From Atrichornis clamosus (lineage: Eukaryota > Chordata > Aves > Passeriformes > Menuridae): 64,000 nt of DNA. Of this stretch, positions 52,201-64,000 are shown in pieces. Under the pieces are notes generated by a model. The model searched no databases. It was not told the origin of the DNA and was given only the letters and a program-made list of their open reading frames with translations. Where the stretch lies: the NCBI GenBank assembly GCA_013400975.1, contig WBMZ01009460.1, positions 62,001 through 126,000 of the forward strand, written 5' to 3'. Each line of letters opens with the position of its first letter. The first letter of the stretch is position 1. The translations under genes were made by a program, and so were the position numbers.

Positions 52201-54098
52201 TCCTGAGGCTGCTCAGAAGGGGCAGGACACCATAACATTTTTATTCCCAGTGTGTGGGGAGCATATTACTTTGTCTCAGTAAATTACCTATCTTTATTTA
52301 TTTATTTTACTCCTTGTTACAGCATGCAACTGAGCTCTGCTTCATCCTCTCAGATCTGAAAAGCATGAGGTGGCTGCAATGGGTGTTTCACTGTGACCTC
52401 ATGGGCAACCCGTGCTACATAATATTCTGCAGACCTCTGCACTCTGCTCCTGGCTGAAACAGAAAATTAGATTCTTAGGAAAAACAAACACACTGGATGT
52501 AGGCAATATCTCCCTGCAAGGATATTGCCACTGTAACCAACTTGCTCTAACAGGAAACTTCAACAAGTAAAAGTTTGTAAAAATAATAATAATGATTCTT
52601 AAAACCACTCTTCTCAGCTGCTACCTGTGACTGTTTTCGGGGTTTTTCCCCTTGTGAGCTTATAGTCAGTCTCCCGCTATGCTTTCAAATAGGAAGCTAT
52701 GGATTATTGATTTGTTTCAAAAAGTTGATGTTAATGATAATCTCAGATTTCTCACTAGGGGATGAAATTTTAAGACTCAGACCTGTCACTTCCATTTTTT
52801 TTATCCCTACAGCTTTCTTTAAAGAAGAGGTAGGTGGCTCTGGACCACTGGATGTTTTCAGTGTGTTCAGCTGAGACTGGGGGGAAGAAAAGAGGTTTTT
52901 TTGATGTGGTGGGTAAGGGGGAAGACGTGCTTGCATGGCATATAAGCAAAAAGGTATTGGAAATGTCTTTTGCCTCTAGAACATGCAGATGGGGAGCTTT
53001 CCTCTTCTTTAAACTCCCTGTTTAGCAAATTGCAGTAACTGCCATCTACTATTTATGAGGCTACAGCTCCAAATTAATTACTTTGAAACACTATCATCAC
53101 GATCATCAAGAGTGCCTACAAGTAATTACATGGATTTTATAACCAAATGAAAGAGGAAAAAAAAATTAAAGGTCGAACCTTTTCGCACCAAATAGTTTTG
53201 CTTCTTTCTTTTTACATAGCCAAAAGAATCTCTGAGAGATACAGGCTGAATTATTGTGACTTTTCTACCTCCCCACTTTTTAATTAGTAGAATTGCAGAG
53301 CTACAGCTTAAAATACTGTCACCCTGAGAATAGGGTGATTGACTGAATTTACTGAATGTGAAAGGTGTATTTACTATATAAATTGCAGGGCTGTGCACTT
53401 CTGAATGACACTTGCATTCATCTGAACACCACACATCAGACCACTTTATAAACATGTTATTTAAGGCTCACAGTATGCCAGCAAGCACAGGCAAATGTTA
53501 GAGGTTGAAAATCTCCCCTGATGCAATTGTTTCAATTGCTCTTTTCATTCTCTATTTTACATCAGGAAAAACTGGAAATTACAGAGCACCAAAGACGCAG
53601 GAGCAGAGTGCAGGACTGAGAACAAAAAAAACCCCACAACATAACCAAGAGTATAAAACCCACGTAACTTATTGCCAGGAAAAGCTATCTATCTTAGAGT
53701 AACAAGGAGAATTGTTTTCACAGCCCAAAGACTAACTTCCGAGATCAAATCTCAACTCAAATAAATTCACTGGTTTATACAAAGGTTCGTAGCTTACACA
53801 CCTGCACACACCATGACAGCTTCTCTTTCAAAAGGTACCTCAAATATGAGTTCAGTAAAACAAGAGGCAGGTCTTGGCCTTGAGCTATGATGATCTTTTG
53901 TTAAAAGCCTTTTCATATGTCAGTGCTGTTCACAGTTTGAGTTATGCCCTGCTGAGAGAAGTAAATATCCCAAGCATAGAGTTGAATACAATGAAGTTTC
54001 TTCAATATTTTTATTTTTCACTCTGTCACCTTTTGGCCATTAAAATCAGTTTATACACATAAGCCAACCTGAATAAAACCCACAGGTGCAAACCTCTA
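46208..54098. other. Unique non-coding DNA
   Basis: Nearly 8 kb contain no recognisable gene, RNA or mobile element. Open frames of 60-113 codons are scattered on both strands and usually overlap one another (for example 49325-49666 plus with 49361-49561 minus). An ATAATAATAATG repeat lies at about 52582-52594 and a TTTATTTATTTATT tract at about 52293-52306. Confidence 0.5.
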
Positions 54099-54201
54099 TT
54101 TCCAAACTCCCTGCCATGGGTTCCACGAGACCAGGTTGCCCAAAGCCCCATCCAACCTGGCCTTGAACACTTTCATGGATGGAGCAGCCACAGCTTCTTT
54201 G
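54099..54201 (-). mobile_element. CR1 LINE fragment, internal to the 3' region
   Basis: The reverse complement of CR1 is visible as TCCAAACTCCCTGCCATGGG, CCACGAGACCAGGTTGCC, CAAAGCCCCATCCAACCTGG, CCTTGAACACTTTCATGGAT and GGAGCAGCCACAGCTTCTTT. Unlike the neighbouring copies, the terminal 50 bp or so and the octamer tail are missing. That implies a secondary deletion or heavy divergence. A frame at 54136-54507 starts inside it and is not a gene. Confidence 0.9.
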
Positions 54202-57200
54202 GTGTTGCTAGTGTCTTATCTAGGCTGTAAAATGAATGAATATCCTTCAGGCAATGCTGCTGGGTCCATTGAGAGACTAAATTCACACACATTTCAGAAC
54301 ACTAACTGCAGATATCTTCCTAGACAGACAATTTTGCAAGACAGGCTGAATTTAAAAAAACAAAAAAAAAAAGATAAAATTCTCATGCTGTCTCTAGTGC
54401 TCAAGCCAGCTTTCTTTGAATTAGTGCACGTATCTGCCAATGTGCAGGTATTGCCTTTGCTGGGGGGACTCATAAAATTCATTACCAGGACCTCAAGGTT
54501 TTATTAGAATTGCTTTCATGAGGTCAAATCAATGGGAGAGATTCGTCTGAGTTTCCACCCGTTCAGCAGTGCTGGGGGTGTCTGGGCCCTGGCTCTGCTC
54601 CCCTTGCTAACACAACAGAAACCCAGTATCTGATCTTCCTAGAGGAACTGAGTCATGGTTTCAAAAGCCCCATCCAAGCTTTACTGCACACACCTGCACC
54701 GGGCACTCAGAGGTGTGTTCTGCGTGCGTACCTCTGCCATCTTCTCAGCATCTTACTCAATACATGTTTCCCAAAAGCACCCAGCTGGCACTAGCACATT
54801 CCTTTGGAAGCCAGACCCTGTTGCAGCATGGAATCACTCCAGGGAAGGCAACCTGGATCAGCTGAGAGCCTGACCTATATTTTCCTGCTTAGCTTTGGGC
54901 ACCATATAACCCTATGTCTTCGTTTGCAAAAACCTGATCTGTTAACCACATCCCTGTGCTCCAACCTGCTAGGAAAACTCATTTTTAGTTCATTCCCACT
55001 AAGTGCATAATCAGGTCTTTGCCTCTACCGTGCATAGGGATGGGTGGAGTGGGGGGAAGACGGAAAGAGGGGATTTTTTTTTTAAATTTTTTTAAGAGGT
55101 GTGATGTGATTTTTATTGTATGACTATTCACCTGCTTTCTGTGACCTCCTAAGCATATTTAAGAGGGAATTTGACACTAGGACCAAACATGAGGCTGGGG
55201 GAAAAGTCAGCTAACAAAAACCACATGTGCTCAAGCATTTTGCTTTGCCTTGCTAATATTGAAGAGATTTGTTTTGCTCGGTAAAGCACTTGCATTTCAG
55301 CTCAGTCCTGCAGGGAAAAGCTAATCCTCAAGTTATGGCAATACAGCCAGTTGATATGGGGAAGGAAGGAGGGGGCTGGAGAACCACGGGAAGGAGAAAG
55401 AAAAGATTCAGCATTTTAGCCTGACCTGACTCCAGGTTCACACGAGAAGAGGTGAAGCTGCAGCTGTCACGCTGAAGGGAAATGCAGTCATTTATAAACC
55501 CAGGGAAGTCTCCTGGGAAAGAGAAGTAACAATAAAAAAAAAAAATTCCTTAAGACTAGAGTTAAGGGCAGGTTTTTCCCACCATGTGAGAGACCTGGAG
55601 CAACCAGACCAAACTCTGGCACTGCTCTCAGAGCAGTTCTGGCCAAACTTCCTCCCTGCCCCAGCAGAGGCAGATGCCACCAGCCTTTTCCACATCATCC
55701 CTCTAGGAGAAGACCTCCTCTAGTGTGAGAAGCTCTACCATCAAAGCACACAAATTCATCCCTTTGCTAATTTACAAAAGATCTCATGGGAACAGCTACT
55801 GTTCAAAGTGGCCAAAGGCTGAAGAAAAAAAATCAAATTATATCTTGAGTTTCCTTCCCTCCCCCCCTCCTGAAAACCACTTTCACTCGAGGTTTGACTC
55901 ATATCTGCTTTTGATGAGTATGTAAAAATTGTTGTATCTGCAGCTGAATGGGGAATAGCCACCGTGAATATGCATGATTTGATATTGGTATCTCTTCAGA
56001 TATTCCAGCACATCTCAGAGGTGAGAGAGAGAAGCAAGACTGAGTACTCAGGAGGTTAACAACCACAGCAAACAGCAAATCATTCAGAAACGCATTTGAT
56101 CAACACAGAGACAGAAAATTGTATAGCAAACTGGTCTGTGACCTATAGGGCAGAACAACTCAAATTGCAAGAGGGGCTCGTGGGGAAGGAAGAAAAAAAA
56201 AATAGCCAGCAGGATTCCCAGGCTAAAATAAAACCTACAGCTGCCAGCTGGTTTGTTCACATCGAGTATCCGAACTGGGCTTTCTGGTTTCTCTAAAACT
56301 CATTTAATGAGGAAAAATAAAATTGGGATAAAAATACAATTCCTTTCTTACTGCAGCTACTTGGGTTCATGGTTTCTGTGACCTGCCATTGAGAAAGATG
56401 TGATGGGAATGCTCCTCCTCGTGCTAAGTGCCCTGGCAGCGAGTGCTTAGCCTGGCAGGGGAGCCCGGGGTTTCACCAAAGGGCAAATTATATGCTGCTA
56501 ATTGAACCAGCATCGTTTTAGAATCTCCCCATGAGCCTGTCAGGTTTGTGCATGGGCAGCCATGAAGATCTTAATGGACCTGGGACGCTGAAGCAAATAG
56601 AGGACCAGGCAAGAGCAGAGAAAATGGGACACAGCGGGAGGGTATCAAATCCTTTTGGGTTAATAACGCACCTTCCCAGGGTGTGAAGCAGATGCCCAGA
56701 ACTCCGGGCTGTGTCAGTTAATTACCATACACGAGAAAAACCAGCAAGGCTCCCTGCACACACAAAGCTTTGGCAGAGAGGAAGGGGGGCCAGGGGAAAG
56801 AATCCAGCCCTCCCCAAGCAGTGCAATTAATACATTTGCTGCAGCTTTGTGTCACGTTCCCTCACCACCACTCAGCTCCAGTTGTCAGCATCTGTCTGAA
56901 ATGAGCTGCTCCATGAAGCCAGCAGCCCTGCTTGCGTGGAGAGCCAAGGGATAAGATTTCAGGAAAGGCTGAAGTCCACTGTTAAGGGATTCGTCCCAGA
57001 TAAATTGCCTGTCAGCTACAGCTGAGGTACGACGTTGGCTGCCCTTCTCCTGATGAGTAATAACGGGACTTTGCTGAATACAGAGGTACCTGATTTCCAT
57101 GGAAACCAAAGTTTAGTTCCGATCTGATGAGTAAATATGGCTCACTTACTTGTGAGAGGAGGTACCAACGAAGAAACATAAAAGGGGATTCAAAGGAGTG

Positions 57201-57379
57201 GCTCTGCTTTTGCTTCTAAATCATCTCTGCTCTGCAAGAGCACAGGCAGAAAGGCAACAGCAACACCTGAGTTACTTAGTGTTGGTAAAAATCCCAACAA
57301 AATCAAGTATGTGCACGGAGAGGCAATTCCTGTTTCAGAGCATGAGGAATCAGAGCAGACAAAACAGAAAAAAAGGACT
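54202..57379. other. Unique non-coding DNA
   Basis: A T-rich/G-rich junction lies at 55038-55100 and a purine-rich tract at 55367-55405. Near 56420-56460 a direct repeat of the type GTGCTAAG/GTGCTTAG followed by CCTGGCAG also forms a 6-bp inverted repeat. The unique segment about 56470-56580 (AAATTATATGCTGCTAATTG) could be checked for conservation. No coding sequence is recognised. Confidence 0.5.
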
Positions 57380-57536
57380 TTTTTATCATCCCAGATGTAC
57401 TCAGTAGAGGATCTGAGACCCAGAGAAGCTAAATAACTTGCCCAAGATGAAACAAAGGGTTGGAAGGTGGATCTAGCATATAAATCCATATGTTATTTGA
57501 GCCTATTCAGTACTCTGACCACGCTTTCTCTCTCTT
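57380..57536 (+). mobile_element. MIR-family SINE remnant
   Basis: The + strand aligns by eye with the 3' half of the MIR consensus. TTATCATCCCAGATG matches the 'TTATCCCCATTTTACAGATG' region. CCCAGAGAAGCTAAATAACT and TGCCCAAGATGAAACA match the highly characteristic 'AGAGAGGTTAAGTAACTTGC' and 'CCAAGGTCACACA' regions. TACTCTGACCACGC matches the 'TGCTCTTAACCACTACGC' region near the end. MIRs are tRNA-derived SINEs that amplified before or early in amniote evolution, and only sparse, heavily diverged copies survive in birds. Borders are approximate. The match around AAATAACTTGCCCAAGAT is the most convincing part. Confidence 0.65.
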
Positions 57537-59911
57537 ATGGTAACTCATAAATAGGCTTGGGTGTATACCTCATAATACCATTTATTACATGCATACATCT
57601 TCCAGCATAGGCAACCAAGCTCCTTGTGGGATTTGACTCCTGTGTTTAATTGGCAGGCTTGTTTGTGGAACCAACAGGTGCGTTAGAGGGGAACAGAGAG
57701 CACATTCTCACTTCACAAAATATGTGCTGCAAACCGTGTTACGAGAGACTAAGCCAGGGAGCCAACACAAAACCATCCAGCACCATCCAGCCCCTCAAGA
57801 TGGCCAAGGGCCGGGGAGGAGCACCATGTCCTCCCAACCAGCATCCTGGGATGCCCTCAGGCTGCCCACACAGGCACTCGAGGAGGGATTGAGTCATTTG
57901 CACCATCTTTTCCCTACCTCTCACACCTCTTCTGCTCAGTGCTTAATCCCAGTGAATGAGTAAAAGGGCTCTCATGCTGGATTCACTTTGGTTATAGGAA
58001 AAAGAAGGAAGAAGCAAGAATTTGGACAAATCTGTGGCTGATGTGGAGTATCTGCATCATTGACCAAATGTTTTTCCTGACTCCCTACCCCTTTGTGTGT
58101 GATTTGCATGATGAGGGCAAGGAGCATCTGATGCTACCACTTATTATCTCAGAAGATGCAGGTTTATGACAGGGACTGGAAAGAAAAGGGTCTTTTCATC
58201 TCCAACTCGTCTTGATTCTGCTACCTAGTGCAAAAATCTGGCCTGAAGGTGCCTGATTCCAAACTCCTTTAAAGGAAGAGCCCTTGGGAAAATTTCCCTT
58301 GTCCTCACCTTATCAATGTGATTTTTCTTTTTAAAACTACTACAAAACAAAGAAAATGGCTCAAATGGAAAGAAATTATCTCCATTCATTGAAAAAAAAA
58401 CTTCCTTAGAAAACTTTTGGCCAAAGGAAAGGTGACATCTTCAAACTTTTCATCTGACTGACATCTTCTCTAACGAGGCCCAGATGGGAGTGATGCCTAC
58501 AGGAGCGTTTAAAATTAGTCTGGGTAACAGGACTGCTGCTACTGTTGTTGGGAACTGTCCTATAGCCAAATTTATTCCACTCTCAGTATGTTTTTGCTCA
58601 GCCACTCCCCTCCTAGGAGTTTTACCCACAATAACATATAGTTTATTTATTCCTATGACTCTTCTCACAGATTTAATCATGGCAGTGGGTGAAAAGGGTT
58701 GGGACAGGAAGATAAAGCTTATCACATGTATTTTAAGCCTCAGCTCTCACTCCAACAGTGAGGTACCTCCCCACCTGAAGAGTAAAGATCCTCAGTCTGA
58801 CACAGCAGCGTTTCAGCAGCCCCAGGAGGCAAACCAGCATCTCATGAAACCTGGGACTACATCCCACTCCAAAGCACGAGATGACACACTCTAACAGGAT
58901 TTTACCCTATGCAGGACTCAAGTCAATCGTTTTTCCCTTGAAAACAAGCTGCAAATAATTGGATAAGCAGCCTGCTATTTCCAGGATATAGACCAATGTA
59001 CTTGGAGGTGCTCCAGCTCCTCTGCTGTGATAAACTCAGTTTAGATTAGCCCTTCTGCACACAAAACTCACAAAGAGAAATTGGATTGCTAAAAGCAAAG
59101 AAGAGGTAAACACCAGTTTTGGAAGGTCCCCTAGTGCTATCCAGGATTTCTCCTCACTTAGCAGCATGTTGGTTGATTTTTACTACACGTTCTTCTGAGC
59201 CATCCAACTGCTGTTCAGGAAGACCCAATTATGAAAAAGAAATCCTGCCACAGAAATATACAGTAAATACGCACAGAAACCATTTTGCAATGGCCCCAGG
59301 TTAGTCACACCTTCCCAGGATGGAATCATCTCCAGCTGTGTTATGGTTGTCCAAATCACACTGCTGGTCCCAGTCAGACAACAAACTGTTCAAGGCCTGA
59401 ATCGACATCATCTAAGTTTGTGCAGATGCCAGAAGGTTTCTCACATTCAGCAAACTGTTTCCCTTGGGCAGGAGCCTGACCACACACTTCATGCACCACT
59501 GCAGCCCCCAGGGTGGTTTCTCTTGGGGTGGGCACCACTGTCTGTCCCCAGGGGTCATTCAGACTGACAAATACTGATTCAGTCCTCCAGGCCGGTCTTT
59601 CCTGACACTGATTTTCAAGGGGGCCCTAAGACAAGGATAACAAATCTGGGCTTGCAAAATGAATGAGATCCAACAATTGCCAGTCTTCTAGGCATTCAAA
59701 CCCTTCCTTGAACAAACCTTGGAATTATTTTTCCCTGACTCAATTAGAAAGCTGCACTCATTTCTTCCCTGCCTTTAGCAACTCCCTGTGGTTTCTCCTT
59801 CCAAGGTAAGTTGCAGCACAAGCTGGCAGCCCCTGCTAACAGGAACAAGAACATGCTCTGTGGTCTTAGAGGGGTTTGGACTTGTGTTTACTCTGAACAC
59901 TGCTGCAGAGA
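57537..59911. other. Unique non-coding DNA
   Basis: The largest frames are 136 codons on the plus strand (58484-58894) and 91 codons on the minus strand (58450-58725), overlapping head to head. Neither resembles a known family, and both being open over the same DNA argues against coding. A runs near 58390 are simple repeats. Confidence 0.5.
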
Positions 59912-59970
59912 AGCTCTCTCCGGGTGCGTTGTGTTAGACAGAGATGCTCTCTAACACAGGGAGAACAGCT
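59912..59970. repeat. Nested hairpin with 9-bp perfect stem
   Basis: TGTGTTAGA (59930-59938) pairs perfectly with TCTAACACA (59950-59958). Inside, GAG (59941-59943) pairs with CTC (59947-59949) around an ATG loop. Outside, TCTCC (59917-59921) can pair with GGAGA (59960-59964), and AGCT (59912-59915) with AGCT (59967-59970), with bulges. The result is an imperfect fold of about 59 nt. A small structured RNA is conceivable but unsupported, and a chance inverted repeat is the default reading. Confidence 0.6.
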
Positions 59971-61120
59971 GGTATTCCAAGTGCTTAAAGCCATAGGACG
60001 GCACCAAGAAATTGGTCAAACAACCTGAGCCATGATGTAGCCAGGAGAGGTTTGTGACAGAGGTGGAAGTTTCCTTCCTGAGTTTTGGGACTAGCTGCTT
60101 GTATAGAGTTCCTCAAATGTCTCCATCAGCACACAGCAGCAGTTATTTAATTTCTGGCTATCTGAGAGGAATGCAGCTGGTTTTGGCGCCTCTGTACTGT
60201 CTGCTGGGTGAGGAACTTAAAGAAGAGCAAAACCCAGCCAGTCTGGAACAGCAGTGCCCCAGCCACCAGGTGGGCCAGCCTCAGAGCTGCCTTCTGGTGG
60301 GGGCAGGCTGCCTGTTCCATGGAAATCATTCCTGCCAGGCTGCCCCAAAGTCGTCTTCCAAGGCCCATACACACAGAAAAACTCAGGGCAGGTGTCTCAG
60401 TCTAGTCAGGCTGTTCTGGATGCCTTTAAGTTCTCTGTGAAGCCCTCAGGGCAGTGGTAGCCCAAGGATTTCTTCAGCAAATGGGACCCTTTTATGGGAA
60501 AGTCTAGACTTCCTAATGACCTTGGAAAAGCAGCCAAGTGCTCCTCCACCCAGCCAACGCTGCCTGCAGGCTGCTGTCTCTCTCCCACTGCCTGGGGAAC
60601 CCTTCTCCTCCCTTTGCTTCACATTCTGCTTTTGGTTTTCAATGCAACAAATCACTTGTTTCAAGGACCTTTCCTTCCCTGATACTCCTTACCCAGGTGG
60701 TTAACATAATAATTCCATATCTCCACCACCAAACACACACCCTTGGAGGTAACCTTATTTCACATTTATTTTCGTAAAATAAATAAATAAATAAATTGAA
60801 GTAGCTAATGCCCTTCCTGACTCATTTCTACATGCACCCCTCAGCATTCCCCCTTTGCCAGTATTAGCTACACAGCCAGCACAGCTTCCACGGCTGCTTT
60901 CCTCCTCACACAGGGCTCAGACAGACTCCTACTTCTCCCTCCACACACCCAGGTGGGTTTTATTCCCATCTCACCTCCTTGGCAGCACACTAGAGCAGTT
61001 TCTCAGTTCCAACAGGAAAACTAAAGAAACTATCATGTAAATAACCCCTTTGCAATCTCCCCCTCACCACCCTTGACCTTTCCTTCCCTATCCATGGGCT
61101 TCTAGCAAAAACCACACAGA
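59971..61120. other. Non-coding DNA, GC-richer, with weak CTCF-like match
   Basis: Overlapping short frames on both strands fill 60054-60777 and have no recognisable domain. CCACCAGGTGGG at 60263-60274 resembles the CTCF core but has G where the consensus wants C. The (AAAT)5 repeat at 60777-60796 is listed separately. Confidence 0.45.
60777..60796. repeat. (AAAT)5 microsatellite
   Basis: There are five exact AAAT units in tandem. No retroposon body is attached. Confidence 0.9.
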
Positions 61121-61196
61121 ACAGAATCATAGAATGGTTTGGAAGGAACCTTAAATATCATCTTTTTCCAACCCTCTGCTATGGGCAAGGACACCT
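61121..61196 (-). mobile_element. CR1 LINE fragment, 3'-terminal with octamer tail
   Basis: The + strand reads ACAGAATCATAGAATGGTTT, GGAAGGAACCTTAAATATCA, TTCCAACCCTCTGCTATGGG and CAAGGACACC, the reverse complement of the CR1 terminus with two tail octamers. A few bases of the usual GGGTTGGAAGG segment are deleted. About 76 bp remain. The frame at 61139-61441 starts inside it and is an artefact. Confidence 0.93.
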
Positions 61197-64000
61197 TGCA
61201 CTCACCAGGCTGCTCCATCAGGGTGCTGTGGATGGTACATGACACATCCTCACACAAACCCCTCTGCACTGTGATCATGACACTCACGTTTAAAGGAGGA
61301 GGAAGCTCTCCCTGCCCTCCTCACATCTGCTGGCTGAAAGGCTGCAAACCACCACACACAGACTCCCTCTGTGCCCCTTTAAACCTGCTGAATGCTTCAG
61401 TTCAGATCAGGAACCCAGTGTTTGATTTCAGCATTACTTAGTGAAAGAGGCACAACTTTCTTTGGCTCCTCCAGCACTGACACACAGCTCTCTTGCATTA
61501 TGCCCCCTAATGAAGGCCACCTGAAGGCCAAAACGGTGTCTGAGCACAACACAGTGCTCTCTTTTCATGATGGGCTAACAAAAAAAATAACAACCTGAGT
61601 ATTTCTCACTCACAGATAAACTTGGCCATTGCACTAAGGAAATTAAAGCAAATAGAGCCAGTCTGTCAACTGGAACACTCCGCCTGCTGCCTGCCCTGGC
61701 TGTTACTTTACATGGGTCTTAAATTAAATGTCAAACAGTGTTTGGCACAAGAGCCTTGTGACTGCCCTTAGAGAAAATCTGACACCTTCACTGTTTCCCA
61801 CTGCTCTCTACTGCTTGGCAAGGGGTAGGGGAAGTACAGACTGTCTCACTGCTATTTTTTTTCCTTTATTTTTTCCACAAAGAATGCATGAATATAATGA
61901 AATATCTCGTGTTTAATCAAAGTGACTGCAAGGACTGCAGTGTTCGGGTAACATCAGGCACAATTTGCGGCATTTCGTTTCATTTGGCTTCCTGGCGCTT
62001 CCACCCCAGTTACGCTGACGTGACAGACACCCAGCAGTGCCTTCTCATCTCTACCTGCTCCGGTTTCAATCCTTTTGGCTCTGAGTTTTACCACCTTTTA
62101 GTAAAACACCAGCCCAACAGCTCCACCACACAGGGTCACCCTGTCACCTTGCAGTGCCAAGGTGGTGACACCCCCTCCACCACAACTTTACGGTCACCTG
62201 GATGTTCCTTCCACCCCCCAGGAGATAAGCCATGCACGACATACTGAAGACCTCCCAGGACCTGGCATTCCCGAACGCTGGGTTAGGAACTGGGCTCTGA
62301 GACAGAGATCAGGTTATAATAACTAAACAGCAGTGACAACCGAGCCGCAGCAACTCTCCATGAGCACACACAGAGCCAAAGGGAAATGGAAATGGGATTG
62401 CACCCAGCTGAGACCACCCAGGCTGCCTGCACCATGCCAGTCTTCGTGCCAGGGTGAGTCTGTGCCCTCCTGCCATTCTCCGGCCTGAGACACCAATCCA
62501 AGCAAACCTACCAATCTGCAAGGAGGCAGAAATCCCTCTCTCCCATCACGAATTACTGGGAAGCACAAAAGGTTTAGCAGGTCTACGGTTCAGAGCACCT
62601 GCTGTGAAAGGGCAAAAGCAAAACCAAGTTATTGTTATGTATCTGGGATAGAACATACCACCAGGTTGATCTTGCTGACTGGTGTTTATCTCTTACACCA
62701 GAAATGTGCTTTTCTTCAAGATCTAGAACTCCATACTGTGTGTCTCTCGATGGTAAAGAGCTAACTGCCGATGGCCACAGATTGTATAAGTATAAATGCA
62801 TATTTTAAACTCAGCTGAAGACCAAGTAGGCTGTTCCTCATACACACCTTGAATCCAGTTTGGGTTCACACACACTTCATTTCCACCCTATTGCTTTAAT
62901 CCCTGCAGAAGGTTCCTGGCAGCATCAGTGAGAGCTCCAGCTCTGCCTCTGTGCTCTGGGAAGTTCACACTGAGCTCGGAGTGCTGCTGCAAGGGCTGTG
63001 AGAAGATGAGCCTTTCCCATGGACTTGTTACTTTTCCGTGTCTGCACCCAGCTGGAGCCCAGGAGCTGCAGAGAGGAGAAACAGGAACGAATATATTTAT
63101 TGTTTTAACCCCTCACCTCCCAGAAAAGAAAGAAAAAATAGAAGAAGCCTGTGAGTTGAGGTGAATTCTGGGCAAAGGCTAAAGGGATGTGGAGGGGAGG
63201 CAGTGAGTGAAAAACATCAGGGAACAAGGGAACAAAAATAGGTATTTTCTACAGTATTCCAATAGAACTATACTATTTTAAATCCTGCATTGATCACACA
63301 GGCAGAACTCAGTGACAATGGTACTAGGTCTGTCCTGAATTTGTCCCTGCCCCTGTGGAAGTAGGAAAAATTGTTAGAGGTGGGGAGGATAAGGGCCTCC
63401 TCCTCCTCACGTGTGGGAACTCTGCCATCAAGACAAGAAAACCATGCAAAGTTAGTGCCATTCACAGGTTCAAGGGATGTGTGGAGCCGAAGGTGCCTGG
63501 AGGCAAAGGAATAAACTCTGCACTCATCTGCAGCAGGGAAGTCTGAGTTCCTGAGTTAAGGTGAAGTACAGCTGTGTAGTCAGCAATGCCTTTCATCTAA
63601 GCATCTTAGCTGATGTGCACAGTGTAAAGTATTACACTCCAAATCATAAACCTGATGCAGAAAAATTAGGTGACAATATCCAAAGGTCCCCCAGCAAGCT
63701 CTTAGAGCTGATGAGGGAGCACAGACTGGTAGTCACATACCTGTGGCCACTGCCAGCACTTCCATATCAAGGACAGTCTCAAAACCCATTCCTTCTGCTC
63801 AGCAGCTTTTTGCTGTCATGGAGAGATAGCACAAGCATCTTCAAGCAGCACAGTGCTGGCTGACTGGAAACACAGTAGAAAATAAATATTTTCTTCCCTT
63901 TTTTTGCCCCCAGGCACCCTGTGATGCGCTCTGCTGATGGGTCAAGCAGAGCAGGAGACATCCTCTGTACTTCCTATACAAAAGGGCAGCCTAGTGGGAT
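61197..64000. other. Unique non-coding DNA to the window end
   Basis: Short frames of up to 119 codons (61888-62247) on both strands show no recognisable domain. Three mutually overlapping minus-strand frames at 62283-62568 follow local GC content. No mobile element or RNA gene is recognised. Confidence 0.5.

Noticed and set aside
54655..54685. CAAAAGCCCCATCCAAGC, similar to a CR1 internal word
   Set aside because: The flanks show no CR1 similarity on either side, so I treat it as coincidence.
58450..58894. Overlapping plus (136-codon) and minus (91-codon) frames
   Set aside because: Both are open over the same bases and neither matches a known family or a retroviral or transposon protein I recognise.
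60263..60276. CTCF-like core CCACCAGGTGGG
   Set aside because: A key C is replaced by G and no matrix score could be computed. It is mentioned but not called.
1..64000. tRNA, rRNA, snRNA genes, CRISPR arrays, endogenous retrovirus or LTR pairs
   Set aside because: I looked for GGTTCGAATCC-type B boxes, regularly spaced repeats, paired terminal repeats and retroviral protein motifs, and found none.

Overview
The window is vertebrate nuclear DNA, almost certainly from a bird. The main evidence is six degraded copies of the CR1 LINE family. Several keep the diagnostic CR1 3' end, with a tail of ATTCTATG-type octamers. The DNA is AT-rich and CpG-poor, carries many homopolymer and short-period repeats, and shows no mammalian Alu, B1 or L1 sequence. 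A single N at 46201 inside a T homopolymer suggests a draft assembly. I cannot name the species or chromosome.

I find no gene I can defend. No reading frame looks like a known protein, and no tRNA, rRNA or snRNA gene was recognised. The longest open frame (220 codons, minus strand, 16798-17460) is explained by a purine-rich + strand that lacks the trinucleotides needed for minus-strand stops. Several other frames run through CR1 DNA. The window therefore looks like a gene desert or the inside of a very large intron.

Layout: a CR1 remnant opens the window (1-137). Unique DNA follows to about 9.2 kb and includes a candidate conserved block near 1.74-2.0 kb. A small CpG-rich patch lies at 9230-9455. 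At 12538-13003 a canonical G-quadruplex motif sits about 400 bp before a perfect SoxE-type dimer palindrome, AACAAT-N4-ATTGTT. A purine-rich tract spans 16.8-17.2 kb. From 21.0 to 24.95 kb there is no ATG-initiated frame of 60 codons on either strand, the longest such gap in the window. CR1 fragments lie at 26.0, 28.8, 32.4, 54.1 and 61.1 kb. An old MIR-type SINE remnant, rare in birds, is at about 57.4-57.5 kb. A nested hairpin is at 59.9 kb.

If the window has a function it is probably cis-regulatory. The observations most worth checking are the Sox palindrome, the MIR remnant, the ORF-free block and a CpG-retaining homeodomain-rich block at about 29.2-29.4 kb. Conservation cannot be measured from one sequence, so these remain hypotheses. 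I did not find a clearly new biological system.
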